DNA from: an uncultured Glaciecola sp.
GTDB lineage: Bacteria > Pseudomonadota > Gammaproteobacteria > Enterobacterales > Alteromonadaceae
Reading direction: 5' to 3'
NCBI RefSeq assembly: GCF_937770335.1
Contig: NZ_CALJHY010000015.1
Coordinates: 79,741 to 143,740, forward strand
Length of the DNA stretch: 64,000 bases
The position numbers were made by a program, and so were the translations under genes. Shown one piece after another: positions 18,802-29,889 of this stretch. Position 1 is the stretch's first letter. The number at the start of each line of letters is the position of its first letter. Under the pieces are notes generated by a model. It saw only the letters and a list, made by a program, of their open reading frames with translations, did no database searches and was not told where the DNA came from.

Positions 18802-20022
18802 ATGGCATTAACAGACAACAAACACGAAATAAAGAAAGTCGTACTAGCCTATTCAGGCGGACTCGACACTTCAGCAATTATGCCTTGGCTTAAAGAAAAC
18901 TATGATTGCGAAGTTGTCGCTTTTGCAGCCGATGTTGGCCAGGGTGAAGAAGAGCTCGAAGGATTGTATGACAAAGCCATGGCATCAGGTGCCAGCGAGT
19001 GTCATATAGTCGATCTAAAAGAAGAATTTGTTCGTGACTTTATTTACCCTACTATCACGACAGGCGCGGTTTATGAGGGAGAGTATTTATTAGGCACCTC
19101 AATGGCTCGCCCTGTTATCGCCAAAGCGCAAGTCGACATTGCCCGCAAAGTAGGTGCTGATGCATTGAGCCATGGTTGCACCGGCAAAGGTAACGACCAA
19201 GTGAGATTTGAAGGTGCTTTCGCCGCTCTAGCGCCCGATTTACAAGTGATTGCTCCTTGGCGTGAATGGGACATGGTTTCGCGTGAAGATTTACTCGATT
19301 ACTTAGCAAGTCGAAATATTCAAACGTCATCATCCGCGACAAAAATATATAGCCGTGATGCAAACGCATGGCATATATCTCACGAAGGCGGTGAGCTTGA
19401 GGATCCATGGTGTGAGCCAAGTAAACAAGTATGGACGATGACAACTGATCCTGAGGATGCACCAGATAAAGCTGAACGTATCTCTCTTGCCTTTGATGAA
19501 GGTCGATTAACCCATGTTAATGGCAAAGCATTGTCACCTTATCAAGCATTAGTAGCGCTAAACCAGTTGGCAGCACCGCATGGTGTTGGTCGTATCGACA
19601 TTGTTGAAAACAGATTGGTTGGTATGAAATCACGTGGTTGCTATGAAACTCCTGGCGGCACAGTATTGATGAAAGCCTACAAAGCACTAGAGTGTCTTGT
19701 TTTAGATAAGTCAGCATTAAAATTCCGAGAGCAGGTAGCCCTTGAGTTTGCGCATGTTATGTATGATGGACGCTGGTTCACCGCTCTGAATGATGCCTTA
19801 CTTGCAAGTGCCGCTAGCTTCGCAAAAATGGTTACGGGCGAAATTGTAGTCAAGCTATACAAAGGCCAAGCTACAGTCGTGCAGCGTCAATCACCTAATA
19901 GCTTATACTCCGAGGACTTCGCGACCTTTGGCGCAGATGACGTTTATAACCAAAGTCATGCCGAAGGATTTATCAGATTGTTTAGTTTATCTAGCAGAAT
20001 TAAAGCATTAAAACAAAAATAA
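18802..20022 (+). CDS. argG: argininosuccinate synthase
   Basis: A 406-residue ATP-dependent ligase joining citrulline and aspartate. The PP-loop [10 protein letters not shown] is at residues 14-23, and the citrulline/aspartate segment [14 protein letters not shown] follows at about 120. It belongs to the roughly 400-residue type found in most bacteria, not the longer E. coli K-12 type. The 93-base gap after argF could hold an extra promoter, but none is obvious. Confidence 0.95.
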   Translation: MALTDNKHEIKKVVLAYSGGLDTSAIMPWLKENYDCEVVAFAADVGQGEEELEGLYDKAMASGASECHIVDLKEEFVRDFIYPTITTGAVYEGEYLLGTSMARPVIAKAQVDIARKVGADALSHGCTGKGNDQVRFEGAFAALAPDLQVIAPWREWDMVSREDLLDYLASRNIQTSSSATKIYSRDANAWHISHEGGELEDPWCEPSKQVWTMTTDPEDAPDKAERISLAFDEGRLTHVNGKALSPYQALVALNQLAAPHGVGRIDIVENRLVGMKSRGCYETPGGTVLMKAYKALECLVLDKSALKFREQVALEFAHVMYDGRWFTALNDALLASAASFAKMVTGEIVVKLYKGQATVVQRQSPNSLYSEDFATFGADDVYNQSHAEGFIRLFSLSSRIKALKQK

Positions 20023-20031
20023 GGAAGCATC

Positions 20032-21417
20032 ATGGCATTATGGGGTGGGCGCTTTCAGTCCGGTAGTAGCGATATGTTCAAGCAAGTGAATGATTCATTG
20101 CCGTTCGATTATGTAATGGCAGTTGAAGATATTTGGGGATCCGTCGTGTGGTCTCGTGCGCTGAAAGAAGCTGGAGTATTAAGCGAAAATGAACAACTTC
20201 AGCTTGAGAACTCGCTAAATGCGCTAAAAAAGCAAGCTGAAGAGGGTACTCTTGATTTTGCTAACTCGCCAGAAGAAGATATTCATAGCTTTGTGGAAGC
20301 GACATTAACTGCCCAATTGGGTGACATTGCCAGAAAGTTGCATACCGGGCGCAGTAGAAACGATCAAGTAGCTACTGATTTTCGTCTATGGTGTCGTTCT
20401 CACTTATCTTCACTCAGAGATGATTGTCTAAATGTGATAGGCGCATTATTAAAAGCAGCAACTCGTCACCAAGATGCAATTCTGCCGGGCTATACACATC
20501 TGCAACGCGCCCAGCCAGTTTACTTTGCGCATTGGTGTTTAGCTTATGTTGAAATGTTGAAACGGGATGTTAGCCGAATTGAAGACTTACAAAAGCGTTT
20601 AAATCAATGTCCTCTGGGGTCTGGAGCATTAGCAGGAACCACGTTCCCAGTTGATCGCCATAAAATTGCAGCGGAATTAGGTTTTGACTCTCCTTGTTTG
20701 AATAGTTTAGATGCTGTTTCAGACCGAGATTTTGTGCTTGAACTGCTATTCAATGCCAGCACCAGCATGATGCATTTGTCACGTATGGCCGAAGACTTAA
20801 TTTTTTATAACAGTGGTGAAGCTGGTTTCCTGCAGTTGGGTGATTCAGTTACTTCTGGTTCATCACTCATGCCACAAAAGAAGAACCCAGATGCGCTTGA
20901 GTTGATGCGCGGAAAGTGTGGCCGTGTGTTTGGTAACTTGCAAGGTTTGCTAGTCACGATGAAAGGCTTGCCGCTGGCGTACAACAAAGACATGCAAGAG
21001 GATAAAGAAGGTGCAATAGACAGTGTCAACCAATGGCATATCTGTTTATGTATTGCAGTTGAAGTACTGGATACTTTGTCACTAAACGAAGAAAGGTGTC
21101 GAGCGGCTGCTCAGCAAGGCTATGCGAACGCAACTGAATTGGCCGATTACTTAGTGGCAAAAGGTATTCCATTTAGAACTGCCCATGATATTGCTGGACA
21201 AGCAGTGGTAATGGCGATCTCAAAAGGCAAAGCACTTGAAGAGTTAAGTATTGCGGAGTTGAAGACAATAAACGATAAAATTGAAGACGATGTCTACCCT
21301 ACGCTGGAATTAGAGTCAGTTTTGAATAAACGTAATGTGCTCGGTGGGACTAACAAAGAGTTAGTTACCAAAGCATTGTATGTCGAACTAGAGAAGCTCG
21401 ACCAACTTACAGGGTAG
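20032..21417 (+). CDS. argH: argininosuccinate lyase
   Basis: A 461-residue fumarase/aspartase-superfamily enzyme that releases arginine and fumarate. The signature [12 protein letters not shown] carries the catalytic serine loop, and [12 protein letters not shown] and [10 protein letters not shown] are intact. In some marine gammaproteobacteria ArgH is fused to an acetyltransferase domain; here the protein ends normally and a separate argA follows. Confidence 0.95.
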   Translation: MALWGGRFQSGSSDMFKQVNDSLPFDYVMAVEDIWGSVVWSRALKEAGVLSENEQLQLENSLNALKKQAEEGTLDFANSPEEDIHSFVEATLTAQLGDIARKLHTGRSRNDQVATDFRLWCRSHLSSLRDDCLNVIGALLKAATRHQDAILPGYTHLQRAQPVYFAHWCLAYVEMLKRDVSRIEDLQKRLNQCPLGSGALAGTTFPVDRHKIAAELGFDSPCLNSLDAVSDRDFVLELLFNASTSMMHLSRMAEDLIFYNSGEAGFLQLGDSVTSGSSLMPQKKNPDALELMRGKCGRVFGNLQGLLVTMKGLPLAYNKDMQEDKEGAIDSVNQWHICLCIAVEVLDTLSLNEERCRAAAQQGYANATELADYLVAKGIPFRTAHDIAGQAVVMAISKGKALEELSIAELKTINDKIEDDVYPTLELESVLNKRNVLGGTNKELVTKALYVELEKLDQLTG

Positions 21418-21457
21418 CTAATGAGCCTACTTACTGTTGATGTAAAGAGAAATTAAG

Positions 21458-22777
21458 ATGGCATTGTCCGATACGGAAAGCATTCGTCTATTTAGGAGTT
21501 CTGCACCTTATATAAATGCACATCGTGGTAAAACCTTTGTGATCATGTTTGGAGGCGAAGCTATTGAAGATCCTAATTTCCCTAGGATAATTCAAGATAT
21601 AGCGCTACTTAATAGCCTTGGTGTGCGGCTTATTCTCGTGCATGGCGCCCGACCGCAAATTGATCAGCGCCTTAAACTTCGTCATAAAAAATCGAAGTTT
21701 AAGAACAGCGTCAGGATTACAGACAAAGAAAGCTTAGAATGTGTGAAGGACGCTGCAGGCTCACTGCGCAGCCAAATTGAAGCGTTGCTTACCATGGGTT
21801 TACCTAACTCACCTATGCATGGTTCGCAAATTAGAGTCTGCTCGGGTAACTTAGTGGTCGCTAGACCTTTAGGTGTAAAAGAGGGCGTCGACTTTGAAAA
21901 TACGGGATTAGTGCGCCGTGTCGATGTGCAAGGTATAAACGATCACCTCTCGGATGGCTCAATTGTATTGCTGTCGCCGATGGGTTATTCACCTACCGGC
22001 GAAATTTTTAATTTATCGCATGAAGATGTCGCTACACAGGCTGCTATCGCGATGAAGGCGGACAAAATAATTACACTCTCAGAGCGAGACGGTATTTTTG
22101 ATAAATCAGGGAAATTACTGCGAACCACCGAATTAAATATACTAAAGAAAGAGTTAGCCGCTGATAATATTGACGCCGAAATAACTTGTTTAACGGCTAT
22201 GATGTCTTCTGTCGAAGCCGGGGTTACACGAGCGCATTGTGTCAATTATCATACCGATGGCTCGTTATTAAGAGAGTTATTTACGCGAGATGGTGCTGGC
22301 TCGCTGGTGTTACAAAATCACTATGAACAGCTTAGAACGGCGACGATAGACGACGTTGGCGGTATTTTGAAACTAATCAAACCATTGGAAGAAAGTGGGG
22401 CTCTCGTGAAACGTTCACGAGAGCGATTAGAAAATGAGATTGGCTTGTTTACTGTAATTGTTCGCGATGGAATGATTATCGCCTGTGCTGCTTTATATAT
22501 GTACAGAAGCGACGCATGTGGAGAGTTAGCCTGCGTCGCTACACATCACGATTATCGGGGGGGGAACAGAGGCGAGAGACTACTTGATGAAATTCGTAAA
22601 AAAGCTATTTTGAGTGGTCTTGAACGTATCTTTGTACTAACAACAGTCACTGGTCATTGGTTTTTAGAACAAGGCTTTGAAGAAAAAACAATTGAAGCGT
22701 TACCATCCTCTAAACAAGAGATGTATAACTTTACACGCAATAGTAAAGTTTTTATGTTGTCGTTATTTATGAATTAA
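21458..22777 (+). CDS. argA: N-acetylglutamate synthase, ArgA type
   Basis: A 439-residue protein with an amino-acid-kinase fold (about 1-290; FVIMFGGEAIED, LVHGARPQI), which in this family binds arginine as feedback inhibitor, and a C-terminal GNAT domain (about 295-430) that acetylates glutamate, the first step of arginine synthesis. The acetyl-CoA loop YRGGNRGERLL is encoded across a run of eight G at 22557-22564. Last gene of the arg cluster, facing maeA. Confidence 0.95.
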   Translation: MALSDTESIRLFRSSAPYINAHRGKTFVIMFGGEAIEDPNFPRIIQDIALLNSLGVRLILVHGARPQIDQRLKLRHKKSKFKNSVRITDKESLECVKDAAGSLRSQIEALLTMGLPNSPMHGSQIRVCSGNLVVARPLGVKEGVDFENTGLVRRVDVQGINDHLSDGSIVLLSPMGYSPTGEIFNLSHEDVATQAAIAMKADKIITLSERDGIFDKSGKLLRTTELNILKKELAADNIDAEITCLTAMMSSVEAGVTRAHCVNYHTDGSLLRELFTRDGAGSLVLQNHYEQLRTATIDDVGGILKLIKPLEESGALVKRSRERLENEIGLFTVIVRDGMIIACAALYMYRSDACGELACVATHHDYRGGNRGERLLDEIRKKAILSGLERIFVLTTVTGHWFLEQGFEEKTIEALPSSKQEMYNFTRNSKVFMLSLFMN

Positions 22778-22908
22778 CCTTTAATTAGTAAGCCGCCAGC
22801 GTCTTAATCATGGTTTACATTCAACGTAAATAAGCGGATAAAGAACCACAAAAAGCGTCAACTTAGCTCCTCATTATTGGCTGTAAACAAGGTAAGGCTG
22901 ATTTTAGA

Positions 22909-22945
22909 CAAAAATGCCTGTTTGCGATTAACACAAACAGGCATT
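22909..22945 (-). terminator. intrinsic terminator after maeA
   Basis: A perfect 12-base-pair stem (AATGCCTGTTTG with CAAACAGGCATT, nine-base loop). On the minus strand the stem is followed by TTTTTG, so it mainly ends the maeA transcript. Its position between convergent genes means it may also slow transcripts from argA. Confidence 0.8.
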
Positions 22946-22968
22946 CTATAAATGTAAAAACAATTAGA

Positions 22969-24663
22969 TTAGATGCTTACACGTTTATATGGCCGATATT
23001 CAGGTTTCCAAAAATTACTTTCAATACGTTCATGTAATAACTCATCCGGAATAGGTAATGCGAGTCCTTGTTCCATGGCTACTTTTGCTACTGCAAACGC
23101 AATTTTACGACTCAGATTTCCGATTTCGGTCAGTGGTGGCAACAACTCACCACTCGGATCATTTACCATCGGTGAAGCATCTGCAAGTGCATTGCTTGCT
23201 GCCATTAGCATTTCATCACTGATGAGGCGCGCTTTACCAGCAATAACACCCAAACCTATGCCAGGGAATATATAACTGTTGTTGCACTGAGCAATTGGGT
23301 AAATCCTATCTTTATACTCTACAGGCTTAAAAGGACTTCCTGTTGCAATGACTACATTACCGTCAGTCCATTCAATGACTTGCTCCGGTCTCGCTTCAAC
23401 TTGACGAGACGGGTTACTTAGTGGAAAAATGATAGGCTTTTCGCTATTTTGCGCCATCGCCCTTATTACCTGTTCATTAAACAAACCAGGCTGACCTGAA
23501 ACACCAATTAACACATCTGGTTTGGCACAGTGAATCACATCTAATAAAGACGCATACTCTCCACTATAAGACCAATCTTGGAGAGTTTCCTTGGGTTGCT
23601 GTAATACTTGCTGAAAATCGCGTAATTCTTGCATTCCTTCTGTCAGCAGGCCAAAACGGTCAATCATAAACACATGTGTGCGCGCTTCTTTATCGCTCAA
23701 ACCTTCAAATATCATTTGCTGAATAAGCATTTCAGCAATACCACAGCCTGCAGAACCAGAGCCAACGAAAGCTATATTCATGTCGGATAACTTAGCACCG
23801 CGAACTCGGCAAGCGGCTAAAATAGTGCCCAAAGTCACTGCTGCGGTGCCTTGAATATCGTCATTGAAGCAGCATATTTCATCGCGATACTTTTGCAATA
23901 AAGGCATTGCATTTGGTTGTGCAAAATCTTCAAACTGGATCATGACTTCTGGCCAACGTCTGCGGGCAGCACAGATAAACATATCTACAAACTCATAGTA
24001 TTGTTCTTGATTTATTCTTTCATGCCTTGCACCCATGTACATCGGATCATTAAGCAATTTCTCGTTATTTGTACCTACGTCTAACATTACTGGTAGGGTA
24101 TATGCTGGACTAATGCCACCGCAAGCGGTGTAGAGTGATAACTTGCCAATTGGAATGCCCATGCCTCCGATCCCTTGATCGCCTAAGCCAAGTATACGCT
24201 CTCCATCAGTCACCACGATAACCTTCACTTTACGCTTGGTAGCGTTGCGTAAAATATCATCCATTAAAAAACGTTCTTCATAACTGATAAATAAGCCACG
24301 CGAACTGCGATAGATATCAGAGAAACTCTCACATGCATCACCAACCGTGGGCGTATAAATAATGGGCATCATCTCTTCAATGTGCGCTTGTAGAAGCCGG
24401 TAAAATAGCGTTTCATTATTGTCTTGAATTGCGCGCAAGTAAATATGCTTATTCAACGGATTCTCGAAGCCTTTGTATTGCTTGTAAGCTCTGCTCACTT
24501 GCTCTTCAATAGTTTCGTATCGGGGAGGTAGTAACCCAAGTAAATTGAAATTTTTACGTTCTTTTTCGGTAAATGCACTGCCTTTATTCAATAAAGGCGT
24601 TTCCAGTAAAGAAGGTCCTGAATGCGGAATATATAGGTGATTGTGCTGACTCTTGTCGCTCAT
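22969..24663 (-). CDS. maeA: NAD-dependent malic enzyme
   Basis: A 564-residue oxidative decarboxylase converting malate to pyruvate. Motifs include [13 protein letters not shown], the metal-binding [13 protein letters not shown], the NAD-binding Rossmann segment [14 protein letters not shown] and [12 protein letters not shown]. Length and the N-terminal block ([14 protein letters not shown]) match E. coli MaeA (SfcA) and not the larger MaeB. Monocistronic by appearance, with its own terminator. Confidence 0.94.
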   Translation of the reverse strand: MSDKSQHNHLYIPHSGPSLLETPLLNKGSAFTEKERKNFNLLGLLPPRYETIEEQVSRAYKQYKGFENPLNKHIYLRAIQDNNETLFYRLLQAHIEEMMPIIYTPTVGDACESFSDIYRSSRGLFISYEERFLMDDILRNATKRKVKVIVVTDGERILGLGDQGIGGMGIPIGKLSLYTACGGISPAYTLPVMLDVGTNNEKLLNDPMYMGARHERINQEQYYEFVDMFICAARRRWPEVMIQFEDFAQPNAMPLLQKYRDEICCFNDDIQGTAAVTLGTILAACRVRGAKLSDMNIAFVGSGSAGCGIAEMLIQQMIFEGLSDKEARTHVFMIDRFGLLTEGMQELRDFQQVLQQPKETLQDWSYSGEYASLLDVIHCAKPDVLIGVSGQPGLFNEQVIRAMAQNSEKPIIFPLSNPSRQVEARPEQVIEWTDGNVVIATGSPFKPVEYKDRIYPIAQCNNSYIFPGIGLGVIAGKARLISDEMLMAASNALADASPMVNDPSGELLPPLTEIGNLSRKIAFAVAKVAMEQGLALPIPDELLHERIESNFWKPEYRPYKRVSI

Positions 24664-24818
24664 TCGTGAATTCTCTTTTCTGCTTGATGTATCAGTGATT
24701 AATTGTTTTACTATTTACTACTTTCGGTCTCTTCATCTTCACCAATAAAATAATGATAAAGAATCAGACGCCCTAGTATAGGACATTGTTCGGAAAAACC
24801 GGTTACAAACCAAAATGA

Positions 24819-27494
24819 CTAAAATATATCGTCTATTTCGGGGAGGGTAGGTTTATCTTCATCTATTGGTAATGATAACTCATCATCCACTACATAAGTG
24901 GTTGGTTCAGTTCCCACTTTGAAATATTCGAATATTGCAGTAGAGTCTGTTCTGCGCGTTAATTTGCCTGTTGTGGTGTCAATTCTAACTCGAACAATGC
25001 CTTTCGGTATTTGTTTTTGCACTTCAGGCTGGTCTTTAAGCACAACCTCCATAAATCGAATCCAAGCCGGTTGAGCCCCTTTGGCACCGTCCTCAACGCC
25101 AATTACTGCGTTACCAATCCAATTAAATTTCTCCGGGTTTTTGTTTACTAGATTTTGGTTTCGTGAGACTCGACCTAATTGACGAGAAGCATCATCAAAT
25201 CCGACCCACGCTGTAGCGACTAAGTTGCCTGCGAAACCACTAAACCAAGTATCTTTTGAATCATTTGTGGTTCCTGTTTTACCGCCAATATCATCGCGTT
25301 GCAGCAAATTCTTGGCACGCCAACCAGTACCTAGCCAATAGGTTTTATTATTCCAATTACCATTCGCTTTTACAGCTGTGCGCATCATTTCTGTAACCAA
25401 AAATGCCGTCTGCGGACTGATAACTTGCTCTGCAGATTGTTTTAATTTGGTCTTTTGACTGCCACTTTCTATTGCTTGACTAAACTCTGCAGCTAACATG
25501 GCTTCAATATCAGACTCATCGACGGACTGCATTGGTTGTTGCACATCAACATCACATGGATTGCATGCATAAACAGGTTCAGCTTGCCATATTAACTCAC
25601 CCAGATCATTCTCGATTCGTTCTATAAAGAAGGGACGCACAGCAAAACCACCATTGGCCAGAACTGCAATGCCAGACACAACCTCTAAAGGCGTATGCGA
25701 ACCAGAACCTAATGATAGAGTTTCATCTCGAGGTATGTCGTCTTTGTCAAACCCAAAACGCGAAATATAATCGACCGTATCATCTAAACCAACACCGCGT
25801 AACAGGCGCACCGACACGACGTTTTTTGACATTCCCAACGCAACTCGCAAGCGTATTGGGCCTTCGTAAACGGCAGGTGAATTTTGTGGCCGCCATGCAA
25901 CACCAGAAGAGCTATCCCACTGATTAATGGGTGCATCATTAATAATGCTAGCTAATGTGTAGCCGCTTGCAATGGCACCAGCATAGACAAAGGGCTTTAT
26001 ATTCGAGCCCACTTGACGTTTTGCTTGTGTCGCTCGGTTAAATTGACTTTTATAAAAGCTGTAACCACCTACCACTGCCTTTACAGCCCCATTATTAGGG
26101 TCGAGTGCAACCAAAGCCCCAGCTGCATCAGGAAGTTGTCCGAGTTGCCAAACATCATCTTGAGGTCGTTTTCGTATATATATCAGCATACCTTCTTGAA
26201 GAATATCAGCGGCAAATTCGGGATCGTCACCTTGTGTCTGATCATCGATGTAAGGTCTTGCCCAATCCAGACCATCCCAAATTAATGAGATCATTCGACC
26301 GTCCGCAATAATGACGTCTGCCGTTTTTTCTCGCACCGTCATAACCACAGCGGATCGCAATGGTTCTATCTCTTCAACACTATCTAAATATGCGGTCACT
26401 TTCTCACTAGACCAAGCATTTTTATTGATAGGGGGTGCAATGTATTCTTGTATAACATTACCTTGTTCTGAACCATCAACCGTCACTACGGGTTCAATAG
26501 CTTCACGCGGAAGTGGTTCCCAAAGTTGCGCCAAAGGTCCCCTAAATCCATGCCTTTCATCGTAATCATGCAGGTTTTGTATAACGGCTTCTTGTGCGGC
26601 TTTTTGCATATCATAAGTTGCTGTAGCATAGACATTGAAGCCACTGGTTTCAGCAATTTCCTTACCATAGACATCAACCATTTCGTTATAGATAAGATCC
26701 GCTAAATAAGGAGCATCAAGCGCCAGTTCTGCACCGTGTTTCTTCGCAGTTATCGGTGCTTGCGATGCTTCATCGAATTGTTGTCGATTAATATAACCTT
26801 CGTCTAACATACGCAAAAGAACGATACGCCGGCGCTCTTTTGAGCGCTCAGGTCGGCTTATTGGGTTAAGTGTCGATGGTGCTTGTGGCAATCCAGCCAA
26901 AGTAGCAAGCTGAGCCAGACTCAATTCATTTAAATTTTTTCCGTAATAAACTTGCGCTGCTGCACCAAAGCCAAAAGCCCGATGCCCTAGCTCAACTTTG
27001 TTAAGATATAGCTCAAGAATTTCGTCTTTGCTTAATTCTTGCTCCATGTGCAACGCAATAAACAATTCCCTAATTTTACGACTAAATTTCTTTTCTCTAG
27101 TCAAAAAGAAACCACGCGCCATTTGCATGGTTAAGGTGCTAGCTCCCTGCCCTCGCTCTCCAGTTGTAATCAAGTTTAAGAAGGCTCGACCCACACCAAT
27201 AGGATCTACACCAATATGACTGTAGAAGCGGCTGTCCTCTGTTGCAATTAAAGCCTGTACCAAGGTCTCGGGGACTTCATCGAGAGAAACCGGTATCCTT
27301 CTTTTAACCCCATATTGAGATATTAATTTGCCGTCTTGGGTAAATACACGCATAGGAGTTTGTAACTTAACCTCTCTCAAAATTTCCACACTCGGCAGCT
27401 CTGGTTTGAGATAAAAATACATACCTATGATGCTAATGACCGCTAGGAAAAAACCTAGAGTGGTCAGTAAGATGAGTTTCTTTATTAACTTCAC
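24819..27494 (-). CDS. mrcA: penicillin-binding protein 1A (bifunctional)
   Basis: An 891-residue inner-membrane peptidoglycan synthase. After the membrane anchor (about residues 7-28) comes a glycosyltransferase domain (catalytic region EDSRFYSHIGVD, then GASTLTMQMAR), an OB-like insert, and a transpeptidase domain with SxxK (SNIKPF), SxN (SKNVVS) and KTG (GGKTGTTND). It is somewhat longer than E. coli PBP1a. It is divergent from pilM, the standard mrcA//pilM arrangement in gammaproteobacteria. Confidence 0.95.
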   Translation of the reverse strand: MKLIKKLILLTTLGFFLAVISIIGMYFYLKPELPSVEILREVKLQTPMRVFTQDGKLISQYGVKRRIPVSLDEVPETLVQALIATEDSRFYSHIGVDPIGVGRAFLNLITTGERGQGASTLTMQMARGFFLTREKKFSRKIRELFIALHMEQELSKDEILELYLNKVELGHRAFGFGAAAQVYYGKNLNELSLAQLATLAGLPQAPSTLNPISRPERSKERRRIVLLRMLDEGYINRQQFDEASQAPITAKKHGAELALDAPYLADLIYNEMVDVYGKEIAETSGFNVYATATYDMQKAAQEAVIQNLHDYDERHGFRGPLAQLWEPLPREAIEPVVTVDGSEQGNVIQEYIAPPINKNAWSSEKVTAYLDSVEEIEPLRSAVVMTVREKTADVIIADGRMISLIWDGLDWARPYIDDQTQGDDPEFAADILQEGMLIYIRKRPQDDVWQLGQLPDAAGALVALDPNNGAVKAVVGGYSFYKSQFNRATQAKRQVGSNIKPFVYAGAIASGYTLASIINDAPINQWDSSSGVAWRPQNSPAVYEGPIRLRVALGMSKNVVSVRLLRGVGLDDTVDYISRFGFDKDDIPRDETLSLGSGSHTPLEVVSGIAVLANGGFAVRPFFIERIENDLGELIWQAEPVYACNPCDVDVQQPMQSVDESDIEAMLAAEFSQAIESGSQKTKLKQSAEQVISPQTAFLVTEMMRTAVKANGNWNNKTYWLGTGWRAKNLLQRDDIGGKTGTTNDSKDTWFSGFAGNLVATAWVGFDDASRQLGRVSRNQNLVNKNPEKFNWIGNAVIGVEDGAKGAQPAWIRFMEVVLKDQPEVQKQIPKGIVRVRIDTTTGKLTRRTDSTAIFEYFKVGTEPTTYVVDDELSLPIDEDKPTLPEIDDIF

Positions 27495-27632
27495 TGTACT
27501 GTTTTCACTTTTAATTATTGGGATTAAATACTCAGTTTTTATACCTAGGTGTCGTTAACAGATCCATACAGTTTAAAAAAATCAGTATTATTTATACCTA
27601 TGATACTAGAACTATGACAGAGCTACTATTGA

Positions 27633-28697
27633 ATGAAATCGCTTTTTAAGAAAAAAGCCCAAAGTATAATCGGGTTAGACATAGGAACCAAGTATGTTAA
27701 GGCTGTATGCCTAGATGTTAGCGGTTCTGTAGCTAAAGTAAATGCTTTCGCTTGCGAACCTATCATTGGTGCCGCATTTAATGAGCGTGAAATAAAAGAC
27801 TTTGACGCTGTTAGCAAAGCATTAGCCAAAATCAAACACAACTTGAAGACCAAAAATAAGAATGTTGCGATAGCCGTAGCAGGCGCCTCCGTCTTGAGTA
27901 AAGTGGTATTCATGGAGCCAAATCAAACTGACTTTGAACTAGAAAGCCAGATTGAAATAGAAGCTGATAGCTTAATACCCTACCCGTTAGAAGAAGTTTA
28001 TCTGGACTTTGAAGAATTGGGTGAAAGCAAAGTACACGGCGGAAAAGTAGAAGTTTTACTAAGTGCCGCCCATAAAGACATGATTGACAGCCGCATCACG
28101 TTAGTAAGAGAGGCGCCTTTTGAACCAGTAATAATGGACATCGAAGGATACGCTTTAGGCAATGCCCTTATCCACTTCGCAACTCACAAAAAAGATAGCC
28201 CAACTTGTTGCATCAACGTCGGCGCAAGTTTATTACAAGTGTGTTTCGTGGAAGATGGCGAAGTTATTTATAGTAAAGAGCACAACTTCGGTATGAATAA
28301 ATTCATACAAGATTTAGCGGTTATTCACTCGCTAGATATTCAAGAAGTGGAGAATCAAATAGCTGACAGTTCAGCGCCTGAGTCTTGGTTTAAAGACACG
28401 TTGCCAATGTTTTTATCTGCATTGCAGCAACAAATACAACGTGCTTTGCAAATGTACGCATCTACAACACACAAACAACAACCTGAAAAAATCTTAATTT
28501 CTGGTGGTGCCGGTTCACTACCGACACTTGTAGAGGAGTTATCAAAAGACCTAGGCATTGAAGTTGAAGCTTTTAATCCGTTTTTAAATTTAACCATCGG
28601 TGAAAACGTTGACGTTGAAAGATTAAACAAATTTGCTGCGCAATTGGCAATTGCAATGGGCTTAGCAAGTAGGAGTTATTCGCAATGGCACATGTAA
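27633..28697 (+). CDS. pilM: type IV pilus assembly ATPase-fold protein PilM
   Basis: A 354-residue cytoplasmic protein with an actin-like fold (IGLDIGTKYVKAV near residue 15, ISGGAGSLP near 290). It binds the PilN N terminus and links the inner-membrane alignment complex to the cytoplasmic motor. Its 3' end overlaps pilN by 13 bases. First gene of pilMNOPQ, divergent from mrcA. Confidence 0.93.
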   Translation: MKSLFKKKAQSIIGLDIGTKYVKAVCLDVSGSVAKVNAFACEPIIGAAFNEREIKDFDAVSKALAKIKHNLKTKNKNVAIAVAGASVLSKVVFMEPNQTDFELESQIEIEADSLIPYPLEEVYLDFEELGESKVHGGKVEVLLSAAHKDMIDSRITLVREAPFEPVIMDIEGYALGNALIHFATHKKDSPTCCINVGASLLQVCFVEDGEVIYSKEHNFGMNKFIQDLAVIHSLDIQEVENQIADSSAPESWFKDTLPMFLSALQQQIQRALQMYASTTHKQQPEKILISGGAGSLPTLVEELSKDLGIEVEAFNPFLNLTIGENVDVERLNKFAAQLAIAMGLASRSYSQWHM

Positions 28698-29272
28698 ACT
28701 TACTACCTTGGCGCGAAGCTCAGCGCCAGCGTCATAAAAAACAGTATATTACTTCACTGGTTATTATCTCAATTGCAGTACTTGCCGTATTTTGGATATT
28801 AGGCGAAGTTATTGAGCAACAAATTCGCAATCAGAATTCAAGAAATAATTACCTAGAACAGCAAATTGGTGTTCTAGACACACAAATTGAGCGCATTAAA
28901 AACATTCGTAGCTCAAAAGCAGAAATAGCGCAACGCATGGCGCTGATTGAGCAGCTGCAAGTGAGCAAGAATGTATCACCGATTATATTTGACGAGTTAG
29001 CACGGATTGTTCCAGCCGGTGTTTCATTTGAGAAAATGTCTCGGAGCGGCAACTTGATAGAAATTGTGGGAATTAGCGAATCGAACAACCGATTGTCTGC
29101 ATTCATGCGAAACCTTGAGCAGTCAGATGTATTTACTAACGGCGTATTATCTTCGATTACTGCTGATGTGAGCACTTTGAATGCGGTGAGTGACTTTAAA
29201 TTAACGTTCTCTATTACGCCCAAAGTTGCACCTATTCAAAATGCAGAAGTGCTTAAAAAGGAGAGTCGATAA
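28685..29272 (+). CDS. pilN: type IV pilus alignment protein PilN
   Basis: A 195-residue bitopic membrane protein. The N terminus VNLLPWREAQRQRHKK contains the conserved NLLPWR motif that docks on PilM, followed by a membrane helix (about 22-42), a coiled coil and a periplasmic ferredoxin-like domain. The stop codon overlaps the pilO start by one base. Confidence 0.93.
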   Translation: MAHVNLLPWREAQRQRHKKQYITSLVIISIAVLAVFWILGEVIEQQIRNQNSRNNYLEQQIGVLDTQIERIKNIRSSKAEIAQRMALIEQLQVSKNVSPIIFDELARIVPAGVSFEKMSRSGNLIEIVGISESNNRLSAFMRNLEQSDVFTNGVLSSITADVSTLNAVSDFKLTFSITPKVAPIQNAEVLKKESR

Positions 29273-29889
29273 TGGCTTTTGATTTTTCTAAACTAAAGGA
29301 AATGAACGACCTTGATTTCGAACAAGTAGCGATTTGGCCAAAGGAAATCAAAACCGTTGTGGCAATATTTTGTGTGGCTGTTGTCGGTGCTATTTGCTAT
29401 TACGCTATTGTCAGCAGCAAGTTACCGTTGCTGGATAGTTCGAAAAGTAAAGAAATTTCACTTAGAACGACATTTGAATCGAAATATAGGATTGCTGTAA
29501 ATCTGCAAGCCTATGAAAAGCAGCTGGTAAGAATGAAAAGTGATTTTTCATCGATGCTTAAAACGTTGCCAACCAGCAATGAAACACCAGGATTGTTGGA
29601 TGACATTACTTATGTAGGAACCGACGCTGGCCTGTCATTTAAGGTACTTAATTGGCAACAAGAAAATCCGAAAGAATTTTATACCGAGTTACCTATCCAA
29701 CTGGAAGTTGCTGGAACTTACCACGAATTTGGCTTATTTACGTCGAACATCGCCAATCTTCCTAGAATTGTAACATTGCACGACTTTGATATCACAAACA
29801 ACAAAGGTGTTCTTAGTTTAAAGATGCAAGCAAAAACATACCGTGCTGCGACGACTCAGGCCGAAACGATTAATAAGGGGCAAAAGTAA
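29272..29889 (+). CDS. pilO: type IV pilus alignment protein PilO
   Basis: A 205-residue bitopic protein with a cytoplasmic start containing DFEQVAIWP, a membrane helix (about 27-49), a coiled coil and a periplasmic domain (about 100-195). It pairs with PilN and contacts PilP to align the pilus machine across the periplasm. It overlaps both neighbours by one base, typical of this tightly coupled operon. Confidence 0.93.
   Translation: MAFDFSKLKEMNDLDFEQVAIWPKEIKTVVAIFCVAVVGAICYYAIVSSKLPLLDSSKSKEISLRTTFESKYRIAVNLQAYEKQLVRMKSDFSSMLKTLPTSNETPGLLDDITYVGTDAGLSFKVLNWQQENPKEFYTELPIQLEVAGTYHEFGLFTSNIANLPRIVTLHDFDITNNKGVLSLKMQAKTYRAATTQAETINKGQK

Noticed and set aside
19115..19462. 115-codon ORF antisense to argG
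   Set aside because: Composition follows the codon bias of argG on the other strand; product resembles nothing.
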